Translations under genes and position numbers: made by a program
Notes under the pieces: model-generated
Databases searched by the model: none
What the model saw: only the letters and a program-made list of their open reading frames with translations
Told to the model about the DNA's origin: nothing
In this document: one piece after another, positions 44,841 to 55,679 of the stretch
Layout of the letters: each line of letters opens with the position of its first letter
Position numbering within the stretch: position 1 is the stretch's first letter
DNA from: Spiroplasma turonicum
GTDB lineage: Bacteria; Bacillota_I; Bacilli_A; Mycoplasmatales; Mycoplasmataceae
Direction: 5' to 3'
Length of the DNA: 64,000 nucleotides
Assembly (NCBI RefSeq): GCF_001262715.1
Contig: NZ_CP012328.1
Coordinates: 186,001 to 250,000 of the forward strand

Positions 44841-46709
44841 ATGAGTTCGAAATATGAAGAAAAAGCAAAAGCTGAAATAATTGAAAAAATTAAACAAGAA
44901 CGTGAACAACATGGTTATTTATACTTATTATGCTCATATTTAAAACACCATCCCTGATCTGGATTTATAATAATTTTCCTTTCTATAATTGGGAGCGGGA
45001 TGGCAGTATCCATACCTCTAATGATGCAACAAACTCTTAACTGTATAAGTTTACTTGAGCAAGGTGAAGAAGCTGCTAAAACTAATTTTTTAATTTGAAA
45101 GTTTGGTTGACAAGAATGAGTATACTTACAATTATCAGTTTATGTGGTTTTAGCTATAATAATTTTTATTAGAAATATAACAGTTGGTAAGTTGGGAAGA
45201 GACATTGAGGTTCATTTAAGAAATGAAACTTTAAAATCATTGTTAAAGCAAGATATCTCATATTACAGTAATCAAAAAATTGGAGAAATTTTAACAAAGA
45301 TTGGTGCTGATACATGGTTAATTGGAGAACAAACTAGAATTATACCAACAATGATGTTAATGGCTTTATTTAACTTTATTGGTTCTTCAGTTGTTTTAGT
45401 TGTAGTTGATTATAAATTAGGTTTAATTGCTATGGGATTTGTTACTATAGGGTTAATATTGATGTTCATATTTTTAAAAAGAGTAAAAAAATGAGTAACA
45501 AAATTAAGAACCACAATAACATATGTTAATGGTGATATAACTGATAGAATTGGAACAATTAGATTAATTAAGGCATCGGGAACAGAAGTATATGAAAAAA
45601 ATCGTTTTAAAGAAATACATAATGAATTCTATCATACTGTTAAGAAGTTTTTCAAAAGATTAAGCTTCGTTATGACAGGGGCATTCACAACGGTTATGGC
45701 AGTACAACTTGTAGTCTTGTCAAGTGCATATGGTTTTTATCATAATGACAACCACAAGTTAATAATCATTTCAACAACATTTATTGCTGGTTTAGGAACT
45801 ATGACATCACCAATTTATCTTTTATTAAGATCTGCATTTGGTTATATGATGGCAAATGAATGTACAAGAAGGATTTATCAAATTACTAGTTCTAAAGCAA
45901 GATTTGATTCTCATTATTATAAAGGAGAAGGAAAGTTCGTAGAAAAATTGGATAAGGATATTATCTTTAAGGGTGTATCATTTAATTACCCTGAAAAGCC
46001 AGAGGTCAATGTTTTACCTAAGTTTGATTTTGTGTTTGAAAAAGGTAAAAGTTATGCTTTTGTGGGTGAAACTGGTAGTGGTAAATCATCTATAGCTAAG
46101 TTATTGTTAAGATTTTATGATCCAACTGAAGGAGAAGTTTTAATAAATAACGATACAAATTTAAAAGATGTTCATTTAAAATCTTTTTTAGATCTTGTTG
46201 GTTATGTTGAACAAGAACCACAAATAATGTTTGGAACAGTTAAAGAAAATATAATGTACACAAACCCAAATGCTACAGATGAACAAGTTATAGAAGCCTC
46301 TAAAAAAGCAAACTTGCATGATTTAGTAATGAGCTGACCCAATGAATATAATACAATTCTTGGTGAACGTGGCTTTATGTTGAGTGGTGGACAAAAACAA
46401 AGACTAGTAATAGCAAGAACATTTCTAAAAAACCCAGACCTATTAATTCTTGATGAAGCTACAAGTGCACTTGATAATATTGTAGAAAAGGAAATACAAG
46501 TTGAATTAAATAAACTTATGAAAAACAGAACAAGTATATCAATAGCACATAGACTTTCTACAATAAAAAATTGTGATCAAATCATAGTTTTAGCAAGAGG
46601 AAAAGGTGTTGTGCAAATGGGTACTTTTAATGAACTAAGAAATAAAAAAGGTCATTTTAAAGACTTATATGATGCAGGTCTTATGAAAGAAGAACAAGTA
46701 CAAAAATAA
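44841..46709 (+). CDS. ABC exporter half-transporter (permease-ATPase), second of a pair
   Basis: The 622-residue paralogue of the preceding gene has the same layout: six-span membrane domain, then ATPase with GETGSGKSS, VGYVEQEPQIMFGTVKENI, LSGGQKQRL, LLILDEATSALD and IAHRLSTI. It has a longer, Lys/Glu-rich N-terminus (SSKYEEKAKAEIIEKIKQER) before the first span. Both nucleotide sites look intact, so the heterodimer is not of the one-degenerate-site type. GGGGGTATTATA precedes the ATG. TGA encodes Trp at many positions. A terminator follows. Confidence 0.94.
46032..46088 (+). repeat. 57-base exact repeat in Walker A region, copy 2
   Basis: Identical to 44170-44226 in the upstream paralogue, while flanking codons differ. 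Confidence 0.9.
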
Positions 46710-46715
46710 TTAGTT

Positions 46716-46741
46716 AAAGCACTTTAAAAAGTGTTTTTTTT
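46716..46741 (+). terminator. Terminator of the ABC exporter operon
   Basis: AAAGCACTT and AAGTGTTTT form a short stem with an A-rich loop, followed by a run of T residues. Confidence 0.75.
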
Positions 46742-46789
46742 ATTAAAAAATTTATATAATATTCTTATAAGAAAGAAGTAGGTGATTAT

Positions 46790-47629
46790 ATGTTTTTATT
46801 AAAAAACAAGGAAATTGAAGCTAAAATTGTCATTGACAAACAAGGGCTTGAGGTTGTAAGTTTAAAACATAATGGAATAGAAGTATTGTATCAACAAGAT
46901 GGTTCTTGAGGAAAAACTTGACCAATCTTATATCCAATATGTGGAAGTGTTAATGGGCCTTACTTGCATAATGGTAGAGATTATCACACACCAAGACATG
47001 GATTTTTTTCGCAAATTAAAGATTGAACAATAGACTCACAAACTAATGAAAAAATAGTTTGTCATTTTAAAAACCATTATCAATTCCAAGATATTTATCC
47101 ATTTGAGTTTGAAATAACTATTACTATATTATTAGATAATAATAAATTTATTTATTTATTTGATGTAATGAATATTGGCAAAGAATTAATGTCTTATTCA
47201 TTCGGTCATCACCCTGCATTTAAAGTTGAAAAAGATTCGAAGGTTATATTTAGTAATGAACAATTTTACTCTTCTAAAGCAGGTAAAGGTAATACATATG
47301 TACCTGATCATAATAAAATAGCTGCAAAAGAAATAGTAATCTCAGAAGTTGATTTTAGTGACTCAAAATCTTTATTATTTGACCAATTTAATCTTGATTC
47401 AATTACATATTTATATAAAGATAAAACTATTAACATGTATTTTGATAAAAACCCTTACTTTGTAATATGAAAAGCAACTAACGATATGGATTTTGTATGC
47501 TTAGAACCTTATTGAGGTCTGCCTGATTTAGAAACTAGATTAGGTAATAGATATAGAGATAAACTTGGTATGAAACAACTTGAGTGTGGTGAAAGCGAAG
47601 TTTTAACAATGACTTTAGAAATCAATTAA
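46790..47629 (+). CDS. Aldose 1-epimerase family protein
   Basis: The 279-residue protein belongs to the galactose mutarotase-like superfamily of beta-sandwich enzymes that interconvert sugar anomers. WPILYPICGSVNG, TPRHGFF and SFGHHPAFKV carry the conserved Arg/His and catalytic His, in the short LacX/YeaD-like form rather than the classic GalM form. Several TGA codons encode Trp, including WGKTWP. The ATG follows GTAGGTGATTAT. It is a single-gene unit between two terminators. Confidence 0.87.
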
Positions 47630-47660
47630 AGAAACACATTTTATAATGTGTTTCTTTAAT
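47628..47660 (+). terminator. Long perfect hairpin terminator after the epimerase gene
   Basis: A 13-base perfect stem (47628-47640 with 47645-47657) encloses TTAT. The stop codon lies in the left arm. The T run after it is short, but the arm itself ends in TTTCTTT. Confidence 0.8.
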
Positions 47661-47677
47661 ATATATTAGACATTTTT

Positions 47678-47706
47678 TTTACATTATTTATTTATGGTAA
47701 TTTATA
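47678..47706 (+). promoter_or_regulatory. Candidate promoter of the lipoyl/E2-like gene
   Basis: TTTACA (47678-47683) and TTTATA (47701-47706) are 17 bases apart. A second possible -10 (TAAAAT) lies a few bases further on, so the exact promoter is uncertain. Confidence 0.35.
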
Positions 47707-47748
47707 GTGTAAAATACTAATATGTATAATATGTAAGAGGGACTAGAT

Positions 47749-49242
47749 ATGGAATATGTTTTATTCAATAATAACAAAAATTTAAAAGGTATAGTAGATG
47801 AAGTTTTTGTTAAAGACGGACAACCAGTAAAAAAAGGGCAAAAATTAACTACCATTTCTACTCAAGTTGATAAAATTGAAATAATTTCACCAATTGATGG
47901 TGTAATAAAAAATATTTTTATAATCGAATCTTTAATAGTTTCTTGTAATGATAAATTATTTGAAATAGTTACTCATCAAGAACTTTTAGAACTTGCTAAG
48001 GAACCAAATAATTTAAATGATACTTTAAAAGAGGGTTTAGAAGAGTTTAATTATTTTGATAGCTATGATGATGTTGAATCAAACCCCATAATGGAAGAAT
48101 TGGAAAAAAAATTAGAGCAAACAAATCAGGTTATAAACAATAAAAATAAAAACTTAAATTTCAATAGACAAGATTTACAAGAAACAAAAGTATCTGATGC
48201 AGCTTATTTAAATGACTTTATAAAAAATAAAAAAGTTGAAATAAATGATTCAATTACTCAAGAGCTAAGTTATTTCACAAAAAACACCTCATTAGACATG
48301 GAAGAAAATGTTTTTAAGGAAAAAACAAGCAATTTTTTATATCAACCTTTAAATGAAGCAAAAGATGAAGAGAAAAATTTGTTTCAAGAAGAAATTGATA
48401 AAGAAAAAGAAAAGTTTAATGAACTTTTAAAACAAAATGCAAATATTTCAGATATTAACAAAAGTTATGAAGAATCAATAACTGATGATAAAAAAGATTA
48501 TTTAAATAAATTAGACACTTTAAATAATGACTTTTTACAAAAAAAAGAAAATATTGAATCTAATGAATTTTCTAAAACATCGAAACTTAATAATTTAGAA
48601 AAAGCGCAAGTTGTTGAAGAAAAAGATGATTTGTTTTATGAAAAACCATCAAATCTTAATAAAACTGAAAATTTAAAAAAAGATTTAGACGTAAAAAAAA
48701 TATCTAAATCATCAATCAGTTTTACTGCAAATCTTAACAGTTTATTAAATTTATATGATATTCTAGAAAAAGCATTTATAAAAAGAAATCAAAAATTAGA
48801 AATATCATCATTGTTAATTAAAGCTACTTTAATTGCCCTAAATGAATCAAATATAGAAATTAAAGATAATAAAATAGCATTGATTCAAAAAATGGCAAAA
48901 GCATTTAATAAAAAAGAACTTACTTATATTGAAAAATCAAGCACAATATTTGATTTTCAAAACTCACTTAATAATTTAGAAACACTTAATGAAGATTTAC
49001 AGTTTAAAATATTTGATTTTATTAACTTTAATAATAATATTTTAAATTTTAATTTAAATGATAGTTCAAGTTTTAGTATTTCTTTGAATTCATTATGTCA
49101 AATTGTTAATAATGATGGATCAATTAGTACTTCTTTAAATGCAAATATAACTTTTGACTCTAATTCAATTACATATGATGAAATATCAAATTTTATTGAT
49201 ATATATATTGATTTAGTTGAAAACCCTGGCTACTTAATTTAA
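47749..49242 (+). CDS. Lipoyl-domain protein with degenerate 2-oxoacid dehydrogenase E2 fold
   Basis: The 497-residue protein has three parts. Residues 1-75 are a biotinyl/lipoyl-like domain (VFVKDGQPVKKGQKL then VDKIEIISPIDGVIKNI) with Lys42 at the lipoylation position. Residues 80-315 are polar, Lys/Glu/Asn-rich and likely flexible or coiled. Residues 320-497 follow the E2 acyltransferase pattern, from ISFTANLNSLLNLYDILEKAF and LEISSLLIKATLIALNES to EISNFIDIYIDLVENPGYLI. Where active E2 has FDHRxxDG, this protein has FDSNSITY, so catalytic His, Asp and Gly are lost. No pdh genes are adjacent; yhaM follows after 14 bases. GTAAGAGGGACTAGAT precedes the ATG. Parts 1 and 3 are inferred by eye. 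Confidence 0.75.
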   Translation: MEYVLFNNNKNLKGIVDEVFVKDGQPVKKGQKLTTISTQVDKIEIISPIDGVIKNIFIIESLIVSCNDKLFEIVTHQELLELAKEPNNLNDTLKEGLEEFNYFDSYDDVESNPIMEELEKKLEQTNQVINNKNKNLNFNRQDLQETKVSDAAYLNDFIKNKKVEINDSITQELSYFTKNTSLDMEENVFKEKTSNFLYQPLNEAKDEEKNLFQEEIDKEKEKFNELLKQNANISDINKSYEESITDDKKDYLNKLDTLNNDFLQKKENIESNEFSKTSKLNNLEKAQVVEEKDDLFYEKPSNLNKTENLKKDLDVKKISKSSISFTANLNSLLNLYDILEKAFIKRNQKLEISSLLIKATLIALNESNIEIKDNKIALIQKMAKAFNKKELTYIEKSSTIFDFQNSLNNLETLNEDLQFKIFDFINFNNNILNFNLNDSSSFSISLNSLCQIVNNDGSISTSLNANITFDSNSITYDEISNFIDIYIDLVENPGYLI

Positions 49243-49256
49243 ATAGAGGAGTATGT

Positions 49257-50222
49257 ATGATTAGTGACTTAAATTTAGAAGAAAAAATTGTAAACTTAAC
49301 TGCAAGAATTGAAAGAGTTGTTTTGTCTACCGGAAATAATGGATTGAATTATCTTATAGTTCATTTAATTGATAGAACTGGGCGTATAGAAGCACGTTTA
49401 TGGAATGTCAATGATGAAGATATTGCTCAACTGAAAAGTGGGTCAATAGTAAGGTTAGAAGCTAACATAAATAGTTACAGACATCAATTACAATTAAAGA
49501 TTAACAATTATGTTATCATCCAAGAAGAAGAATTTGATGATTATAAAATTACTCATGATATGTTTTCTATAAATGCTCCTTTAAACATTGATGATAAATT
49601 TAAAGATCTTATTGCTTTTATTGAAAACATTAAAAATGAAAGTTATAAACAAATAACGATAAGATTATTAAAAAAATATGAAGAAGAATTTAAAACATTT
49701 CCAGCAGCGGTAAGTATCCATCATAATGTTATTGGTGGATTATTTTGACACAGTACTTCATTATTAGAAGCAGCAGTTTCACTTAGAAAAGTTTATTCAT
49801 TCATTGAAGTTGATTGAGAATTAGTTTATTGTGGTGCAATCTTACATGATTTGGGTAAAGTTTTTGAACTTGACGGAAAAAATGCAAGCGAATATACAAC
49901 TATTGGTAAATTAATTGGCCATATATCTATTGGAAATAATTTTATTTGTAATGCAGCAAAAGAATTAAAATTAGATGGTGAAGATGTTTTAAAACTACAA
50001 CATGTAGTTCTTTCAAGCCATGGTAAAAATGAATTTGGTTCGCCAGTTGAACCATTATTAATAGAATCAATAATTATATCATCGTTAGATAGCCTTGACG
50101 CAAGGTTATACAGAGTTAATGAAGAAATAAAAAAAGTGTCTCATAATAATTGGACACCAAGAATACTATCTGAGGACGGTAGAAGTTTTTTAAGACATTA
50201 TAACAAGTCAAAAAAAAATTAA
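49257..50222 (+). CDS. yhaM: 3'-5' exoribonuclease YhaM-like (OB-fold plus HD domain)
   Basis: YhaM-type nucleases degrade RNA and single-stranded DNA from the 3' end. The 321-residue protein has an N-terminal OB-fold nucleic-acid-binding domain (LIVHLIDRTGRIEARLWNV) and an HD domain with SIHHNVIGGLFWHS, CGAILHDLGKVFEL, IGHISIGN and VVLSSHGKNEFGSPVEP, matching the YhaM family. Two TGA codons encode Trp. AGAGGAGTATGT precedes the ATG. Its stop overlaps that of hit on the other strand by four bases (TTAA). Confidence 0.93.
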
Positions 50223-50638
50223 TCTACAGTGTAATCAGATATTTTTTTATAAACTTCTAATACATCAAGATCATCTTTATGCTTATTGATTTTAAAAGTA
50301 TAACCATTTTCTTTTATATACTTTGGAATAATATGCTCATGATAATGAAATACTGTTTGAAAAGCTTCAGCACCTTGATTTGATACAAAGTTGAAACCAT
50401 TAGGATTAAAAGTTTTTTTTAAAATTTTTATAACTTCTTTTTTTGCCTTCATAACTTCAATGACGTCTTTAATATCTGTTTGTTCAAAGTTTTCATAATG
50501 TTTCTTTGGTATTACAAGACAATGACCATTTGAGTTAGGTGACAAGTCTAAAAATGATATTGTGTGGTCATTCTCATAAATAACATTTGATTGTATTTCT
50601 TTATTTGAAATTTTGCAAAATATACAGTTACTTTCCAT
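50219..50638 (-). CDS. hit: HIT family nucleotide hydrolase
   Basis: The 139-residue protein has the histidine-triad motif FHYHEHIIPKY, the CIFCKISNKEI zinc-like pair at the N-terminus and SFLDLSPNSNGHCLVIPKKHYENF, all typical of Hit/HINT proteins that hydrolyse nucleoside phosphoramidates or related dinucleotides. It has no TGA codon. The GAGGTATAAATT upstream supports the ATG. It is convergent with yhaM with a four-base overlap and no terminator between them. Confidence 0.95.
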   Translation of the reverse strand: MESNCIFCKISNKEIQSNVIYENDHTISFLDLSPNSNGHCLVIPKKHYENFEQTDIKDVIEVMKAKKEVIKILKKTFNPNGFNFVSNQGAEAFQTVFHYHEHIIPKYIKENGYTFKINKHKDDLDVLEVYKKISDYTVD

Positions 50639-50667
50639 AATTTATACCTCAGATATAATTTTATAAT

Positions 50668-50696
50668 AAAAAAAACCTTTATTAAAGGTTTTTTTT
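50668..50696 (-). terminator. Terminator of the lipoprotein pair
   Basis: AAACCTTT and AAAGGTTT pair closely around ATT, with eight A residues on the plus strand that give the minus-strand transcript a U run. It overlaps the stop codon of the second lipoprotein gene by two bases. Confidence 0.8.
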
Positions 50697-52521
50697 ATTC
50701 ATCTTTGTCATCTTCGTTTTTAATGTATTTACCAATTTCATTATATAATCCTGCATAGTACACAAGATCTTTATCTAAATATAATGAATATAGAGAAGTT
50801 TTTGCTAATTCTGAAGAAGCTGAGTCGTTTGATACTAAATATTTTAATTGATTAATTATTGAATTTCTTTTTGATGTATCTTTTAATAGTTCTTGTACAT
50901 CTTTAGAGTGTAATGAACTATTAATAGGTCTATTTCAAATTTCTTTAAACTCATTTTCATTGTTAATAGATTTTCCTAATTTAATTTTCTTTCTTTCTTC
51001 AGTATTTTTACCAATTACTTCATAAGTATTTTGATCATCAACACCTGAACCACCTAATAATTCAATCATATAGATAGGTAATACAACTACTATTTCTTCA
51101 TAATTACCATTATCTTTATCTGTAAAAGAGTATTTTTCAGGACTTTTAAAAACTAGTCCGGCACCATTATTCCATTCTTTAATAGCAGATTCATAATTTG
51201 CACCTGATATCGGTGAATCACCAATAGATGTTCCATTATTATATAATGTAAATCCTTTAAATCCACTTTGTCCAAAATAAGGGTCGTATGAATTACTATC
51301 ATTAGTTATAGGAGTGTATGCTGTACTTTCACTTGGCTCATCTCTCACAACTTTTTCATCAAGACTTGATAAAGCTTCTATAAGATCTTTAACGCCTTTT
51401 TCAAAATTATTAATAATTTCACCAGTTGCAAAATTTAAAACACCCTTAAGTTTTTTTCCAATAACTTCTTCAAGTTTTAAATCTTTTTTAGTGTTATCAT
51501 ATTTAACTGTTCAAACCATTTTTACATTTGTTTTTAGTTTTTCATTTGTATTATTACTTCATGATTGTGTTTTTGAAAAAATAGGAGAAGAAGTGTTTAA
51601 GAAGATATTATTTCCATCCCCAGCTGATTTGGTTTTAAACATATTTGCATCAAGAAATGATTTTGTTAATAAATTTGCATTTATATCTTCAAGAAGTTTA
51701 GATTCAAAGTATTGTTGAAATCTTAAATAAAGAGCAGTTTTTGAACTTATTCTTGTTTTAACTTCATCTTTTACTAAGTAAAACTTTGTAACATTTTCAT
51801 CTTTTACATCTTCGCTATACTCAAGTGTTAAATCTTTAATGTTAGGAAGATGAGATTTTAATGTTTGATTTTCATCTAAACCTTCAATTATTTCTCCAGA
51901 ATATTTTCAAGGAGTGGGAGTTTTTTCACCTGTTCTTTGAAATGAAACAGTTTTATAGTCACTAGATTTTACTTCAAAACTATCATTTTTTGGGTCACCT
52001 TTATCATCTAAAGTGCTCACAGTTGTATCATTTACAATGTTTAAATCATACAAATACTTAGCTTGTGTATTGAAATCAAAATTTTCATTACTTGATAAAG
52101 CTTTTGTATATTCTAAGAATAAATTATCTTCTGCAATTGAGCGAGTATCAGATGAGTATTTTTGTTTAAATTCTTGTTCAATACTTCCATCGTCATTTTT
52201 TTGATATAAATCTGTAAAGTTTAAGTCTTTAAACAATTTATTTGTTGAGTCAAAACTATATTGTTTTGAAATTAATTCATTTATCATGTTTACAACAATT
52301 GATGTAGCGTCATCAGTACTGAAAAATGAACCAAAGTCCATATTAGCAACTGCTGCATCACCCGCAAGACTAGCTATAAGTTTTTTAGCTAACTCTGGGT
52401 TCAATTTAGGTTTATCTGGTCTAACATCTCAAGAATTATCCTTATCACCACATGCAACAACAGTAGATGAAGTTGAGGCAACTAGACTAATAGCAGTTAA
52501 TCATCCTATTAATTTTTTCAT
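50695..52521 (-). CDS. Large surface lipoprotein (second of tandem pair)
   Basis: The 608-residue protein begins MKKLIGWLTAISLVASTSST and ends its signal in VVAC, a lipobox with Cys24, so it should be lipid-modified and exposed outside the membrane. The mature part starts GDKDNSWDVRPDKPK, is hydrophilic, and is rich in Ser, Thr, Asn, Asp and Lys without membrane spans. I do not recognise a family; such lipoproteins are typical of Spiroplasma and Mycoplasma surfaces. Five TGA codons encode Trp. AGAGGTGATAAATA precedes the ATG, whose first base is the last base of the upstream stop. Confidence 0.88.
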
Positions 52522-54788
52522 TATTTATCACCTCTGTAAAAACTATAATTTTTGTAGTAGATATTTATAAACTCGACATTTAAATAGTTTAATGACATTG
52601 CTTGAACATCTTCTGTTGCTTTATCTCCAGGCTTTCAAAACTTTTTATTTGCAATTGATTTAAGATTATCATCAAATAAGTCTTTGCCTTCAATTATTCT
52701 TTTTGGATAATCTGATTTGTCTGATTGTTTTTTAATTTCTTCATTTCTTTTGTTGAATTCATTTACAAAAGCATTACTTGGTGCTGAATCAACAATTGAC
52801 TGCACTGTATTCAACATACTATTGAACTTATTTTCTAATGCTGTTGCTATATCTTCATCTCCAGCAGATTCATCTTTTTTAAACTCAATAAATTGATTAA
52901 TAAAATCTTTTTGATCTGAAACTTTGTTTTTACCATCAATACTAATAGTTTTAAAATATTCAAAAACAGATGTTGATCAACTATATTTTGAAACATCAGT
53001 TGATGATTCGATTTTTACTCAATCCTTAACTTCACTCATTGCATCAAACGAAGTTGCTGCACCATCAATACCTTTTATAAGTGATGTATTAGTTAAATAT
53101 TTTAGATATCTATTTGTAATGTTTTTATTTAAATCATCATAATATTTAACACCATTAGATAATTCCACTTCAGTTTGTATATAAGCAATTTTTTCGTTAT
53201 TTGTTAATTTATGAAAGTTTTTAAAGTTTTCTAATTCTTTACGAGTATCAGTAGATATTAGACCATCTTCAAGACTTTTTGTTGTTTTTAAACTTTTATC
53301 TTTACTAGTTGAACTTTCTTTTAAATATTTATAACCATCAATATTAATTATATGCAGTCCTGAGGTATCTATTAACAATAATCTACCATCACCTAAAATA
53401 GCATAAAATTTAGAATCTACATTATTGGCATTTCTTGAGAAAGTTTGAATTACTTTATCATCGATTTTACTGATATCTTCATTTGATGACAAATCAACGC
53501 CTGAACTTTTATCTCTTAGAACATAATCATAAACCGCGTCTCTCAAATCTTGAGTGTAGTCAGATGAATTAGATAAAGTTAGTAATTTATCATACTTTTT
53601 AATTGTTGCTTTACCATCAAGTAAATTAGTTATTGTTCCCTCTGACATATATCTTCTTCAAATATTATCTGAAGAACTATCAGATGGTTTAACTGATTTT
53701 AATAATAAACCAATTTCAGCTTGGTACTTTGTATATGTTCTATTTTCAAAGCTTTTTCAAGATACACCATCTTCAAATTTGTGTTCATCAGCAAATGGAA
53801 TTGTAATTTCACTAATTGCTAATGGAGATTGTGAAGTATATCATTTATCTAAAAAGAATCTTTGTGAATTACTTATAAAACCTTTTCTTGATGCAGCATC
53901 TGTTGATGAAAAAGTTGTTAAATCAACAGGCACATCATATTTTAAATCTCTAGTATTTTCAATAGTTGTTTTTAAATTATTTCAAGTTGAAATATCATTA
54001 GTTTTATTCATAACTCATTCTTTGCTATCTTTTGTTGAGTTATATATTTGATTTAAAATATTCTTATCTGAATCTAATATTGATTGAACTTTAGATTCAT
54101 CATCTCCTGCTGCAACTAAGTTTTTGTATTTTTCTTGAACTGTTGTTTTTGAAACTCAAGTTACACCTTGTTGATCTGTGTTTAATAAAACATCTAATAA
54201 TGTTTTTGATACATTGTTAGAAGAGTCATTTAATAAAATATCTGCTTTGTATTTTTGTTCAAGCAAGTCTCTATCCATATCTTTTGTATCAGTTTGATAT
54301 ACACTAAACTTTTCAACAAGCATTTTTTTTCATTCGTCTTCTCATTTACCTGCATAATCGTTTTTGTATTTATCTTTTTCATTTTGAATTTGTCTATCAA
54401 CATTTGATGATAAAGTTTTTCATCTCTCAGTAATTATATTTTCTAAATTGTAAATATAATAGGGGTTAGTTTTATCAAGCTTATATTTAGCACTTGAACC
54501 TTCTCCATAGTTATTTTCAGAGTTTGCTACTAATGATAAATTAAACATTTTTAGCAAATCAATAGAGAATTTTTCTCTATTTTTTACACCTGAACTTGCA
54601 TTAATAAGTTTATTTAATACATCTTTAGCAGTAATATCTGCTTTCCCGTCCAGTTTTTCTAAAAAATGAACCAAAATTGAATTGCCATCGGCGTCTTTTT
54701 GGTCATATTTAGAATCACATGCAACTACTATTTGTGCAGTTGTTGCTATCAACGAAACAGTTGAAAGCAATGTTAGTAATTTCTTCAA
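52521..54788 (-). CDS. Large surface lipoprotein (first of tandem pair)
   Basis: The 755-residue protein has a signal MKKLLTLLSTVSLIATTAQI with lipobox VVAC and Cys at residue 24. The start is TTG (54786-54788), chosen because AAGGAGTG lies eight bases upstream; a TTG at 54815 would add nine residues but lacks a ribosome binding site. The mature part is polar, with helical Lys/Asp/Ser-rich segments and several Trp from TGA (for example KWEDEWKKML). The C-terminus lacks membrane spans. It shares composition and layout with the next gene, probably an old duplication, and the two are translationally coupled. Confidence 0.88.
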
Positions 54789-54819
54789 ATCATTCACTCC
54801 TTGATTTTTTATCAAGATA

Positions 54820-54825
54820 ATTATA
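54820..54825 (-). promoter_or_regulatory. Candidate -10 for the lipoprotein operon
   Basis: TATAAT on the minus strand lies about 32 bases upstream of the TTG start. A plus-strand TATAAT at 54904-54909 serves sufC. The 140-base divergent region contains both and little else. Confidence 0.45.
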
Positions 54826-54903
54826 ATAAAAAAAATCGTTAAATATTACATTATTTAAATTTAATTAAATATTTATAAATGTTAATCAATTTTTGTATTA
54901 AAA

Positions 54904-54909
54904 TATAAT
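54904..54909 (+). promoter_or_regulatory. Candidate -10 of the suf operon
   Basis: TATAAT is followed 20 bases later by the sufC ATG, with AAAGGAAGATA as ribosome binding site. No good -35 at 17 bases is seen, and no Fe-S regulator site is recognisable. Confidence 0.45.
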
Positions 54910-54929
54910 AACTTATAAAGGAAGATAAT

Positions 54930-55679
54930 ATGCATAAATTAGAAATTAAAGACTTGTTTGTAAATATTGAAGATAAAGAAATATTAAAAGGTATTAATTT
55001 AATAGTTAATACAGGAGAAATTCATGCTTTAATGGGCCCAAATGGAAATGGAAAATCAACACTATTAATGACAATAATGGGTCATCCAAAATATGAAATA
55101 ATATCTGGTGATATTTTGATTGATGATGTATCAATTCTCGATTTTTCAGTTGATGAAAGATCTAAGGCAGGGCTATTTTTAGCTATGCAAAATCCTCAGG
55201 TAATACCAGGTGTAACAAACTTAGAGTTTTTAAAATATATAGTAAATTCGCATAATGAAAAACCCAAAAAGTTACAAGAGATTTATAAAGATATTAAAGA
55301 GCAAGCAAACTCTTTAGATTTCAATTTGCACATGTTAAAAAGATTTGTTAATGATGGTTTTAGTGGTGGAGAAAAAAAGAAGAATGAAATCCTACAATTG
55401 AAAATGTTAAATCCGATCTTTAGTTTAATTGATGAAATTGATTCTGGATTAGATGTTGATGCTCTTGAAGTGGTAGCTAATAATTTGAATTCATTAGACC
55501 TAAATAAAAATGCTATGATTTTAGTTTCACATTACGACAGGTTTTTTAAAAAAGTTATTCCCACACATTCACACGTAATAATGGATGGTAAAATTGTTAT
55601 GTCTGGCGGAAATGATTTAGTTGAAAAAGTTAATAATAATGGATATTCATGAATAAAGGAATTAAAAAACAATGAATAA
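54930..55679 (+). CDS. sufC: Fe-S assembly ATPase SufC
   Basis: SufC is the soluble ABC-type ATPase that drives Fe-S assembly on SufB-SufD. The 249-residue protein has Walker A GPNGNGKST, Q-loop FLAMQNPQVIPGVTNLEFL, the SufC-specific signature FSGGEKKKNEILQ and Walker B FSLIDEIDSGLDVDAL, with H-loop VSHYDRF. Near the end, TGA encodes Trp (YSWIKEL). It overlaps sufD by eight bases and opens the operon. Confidence 0.97.
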
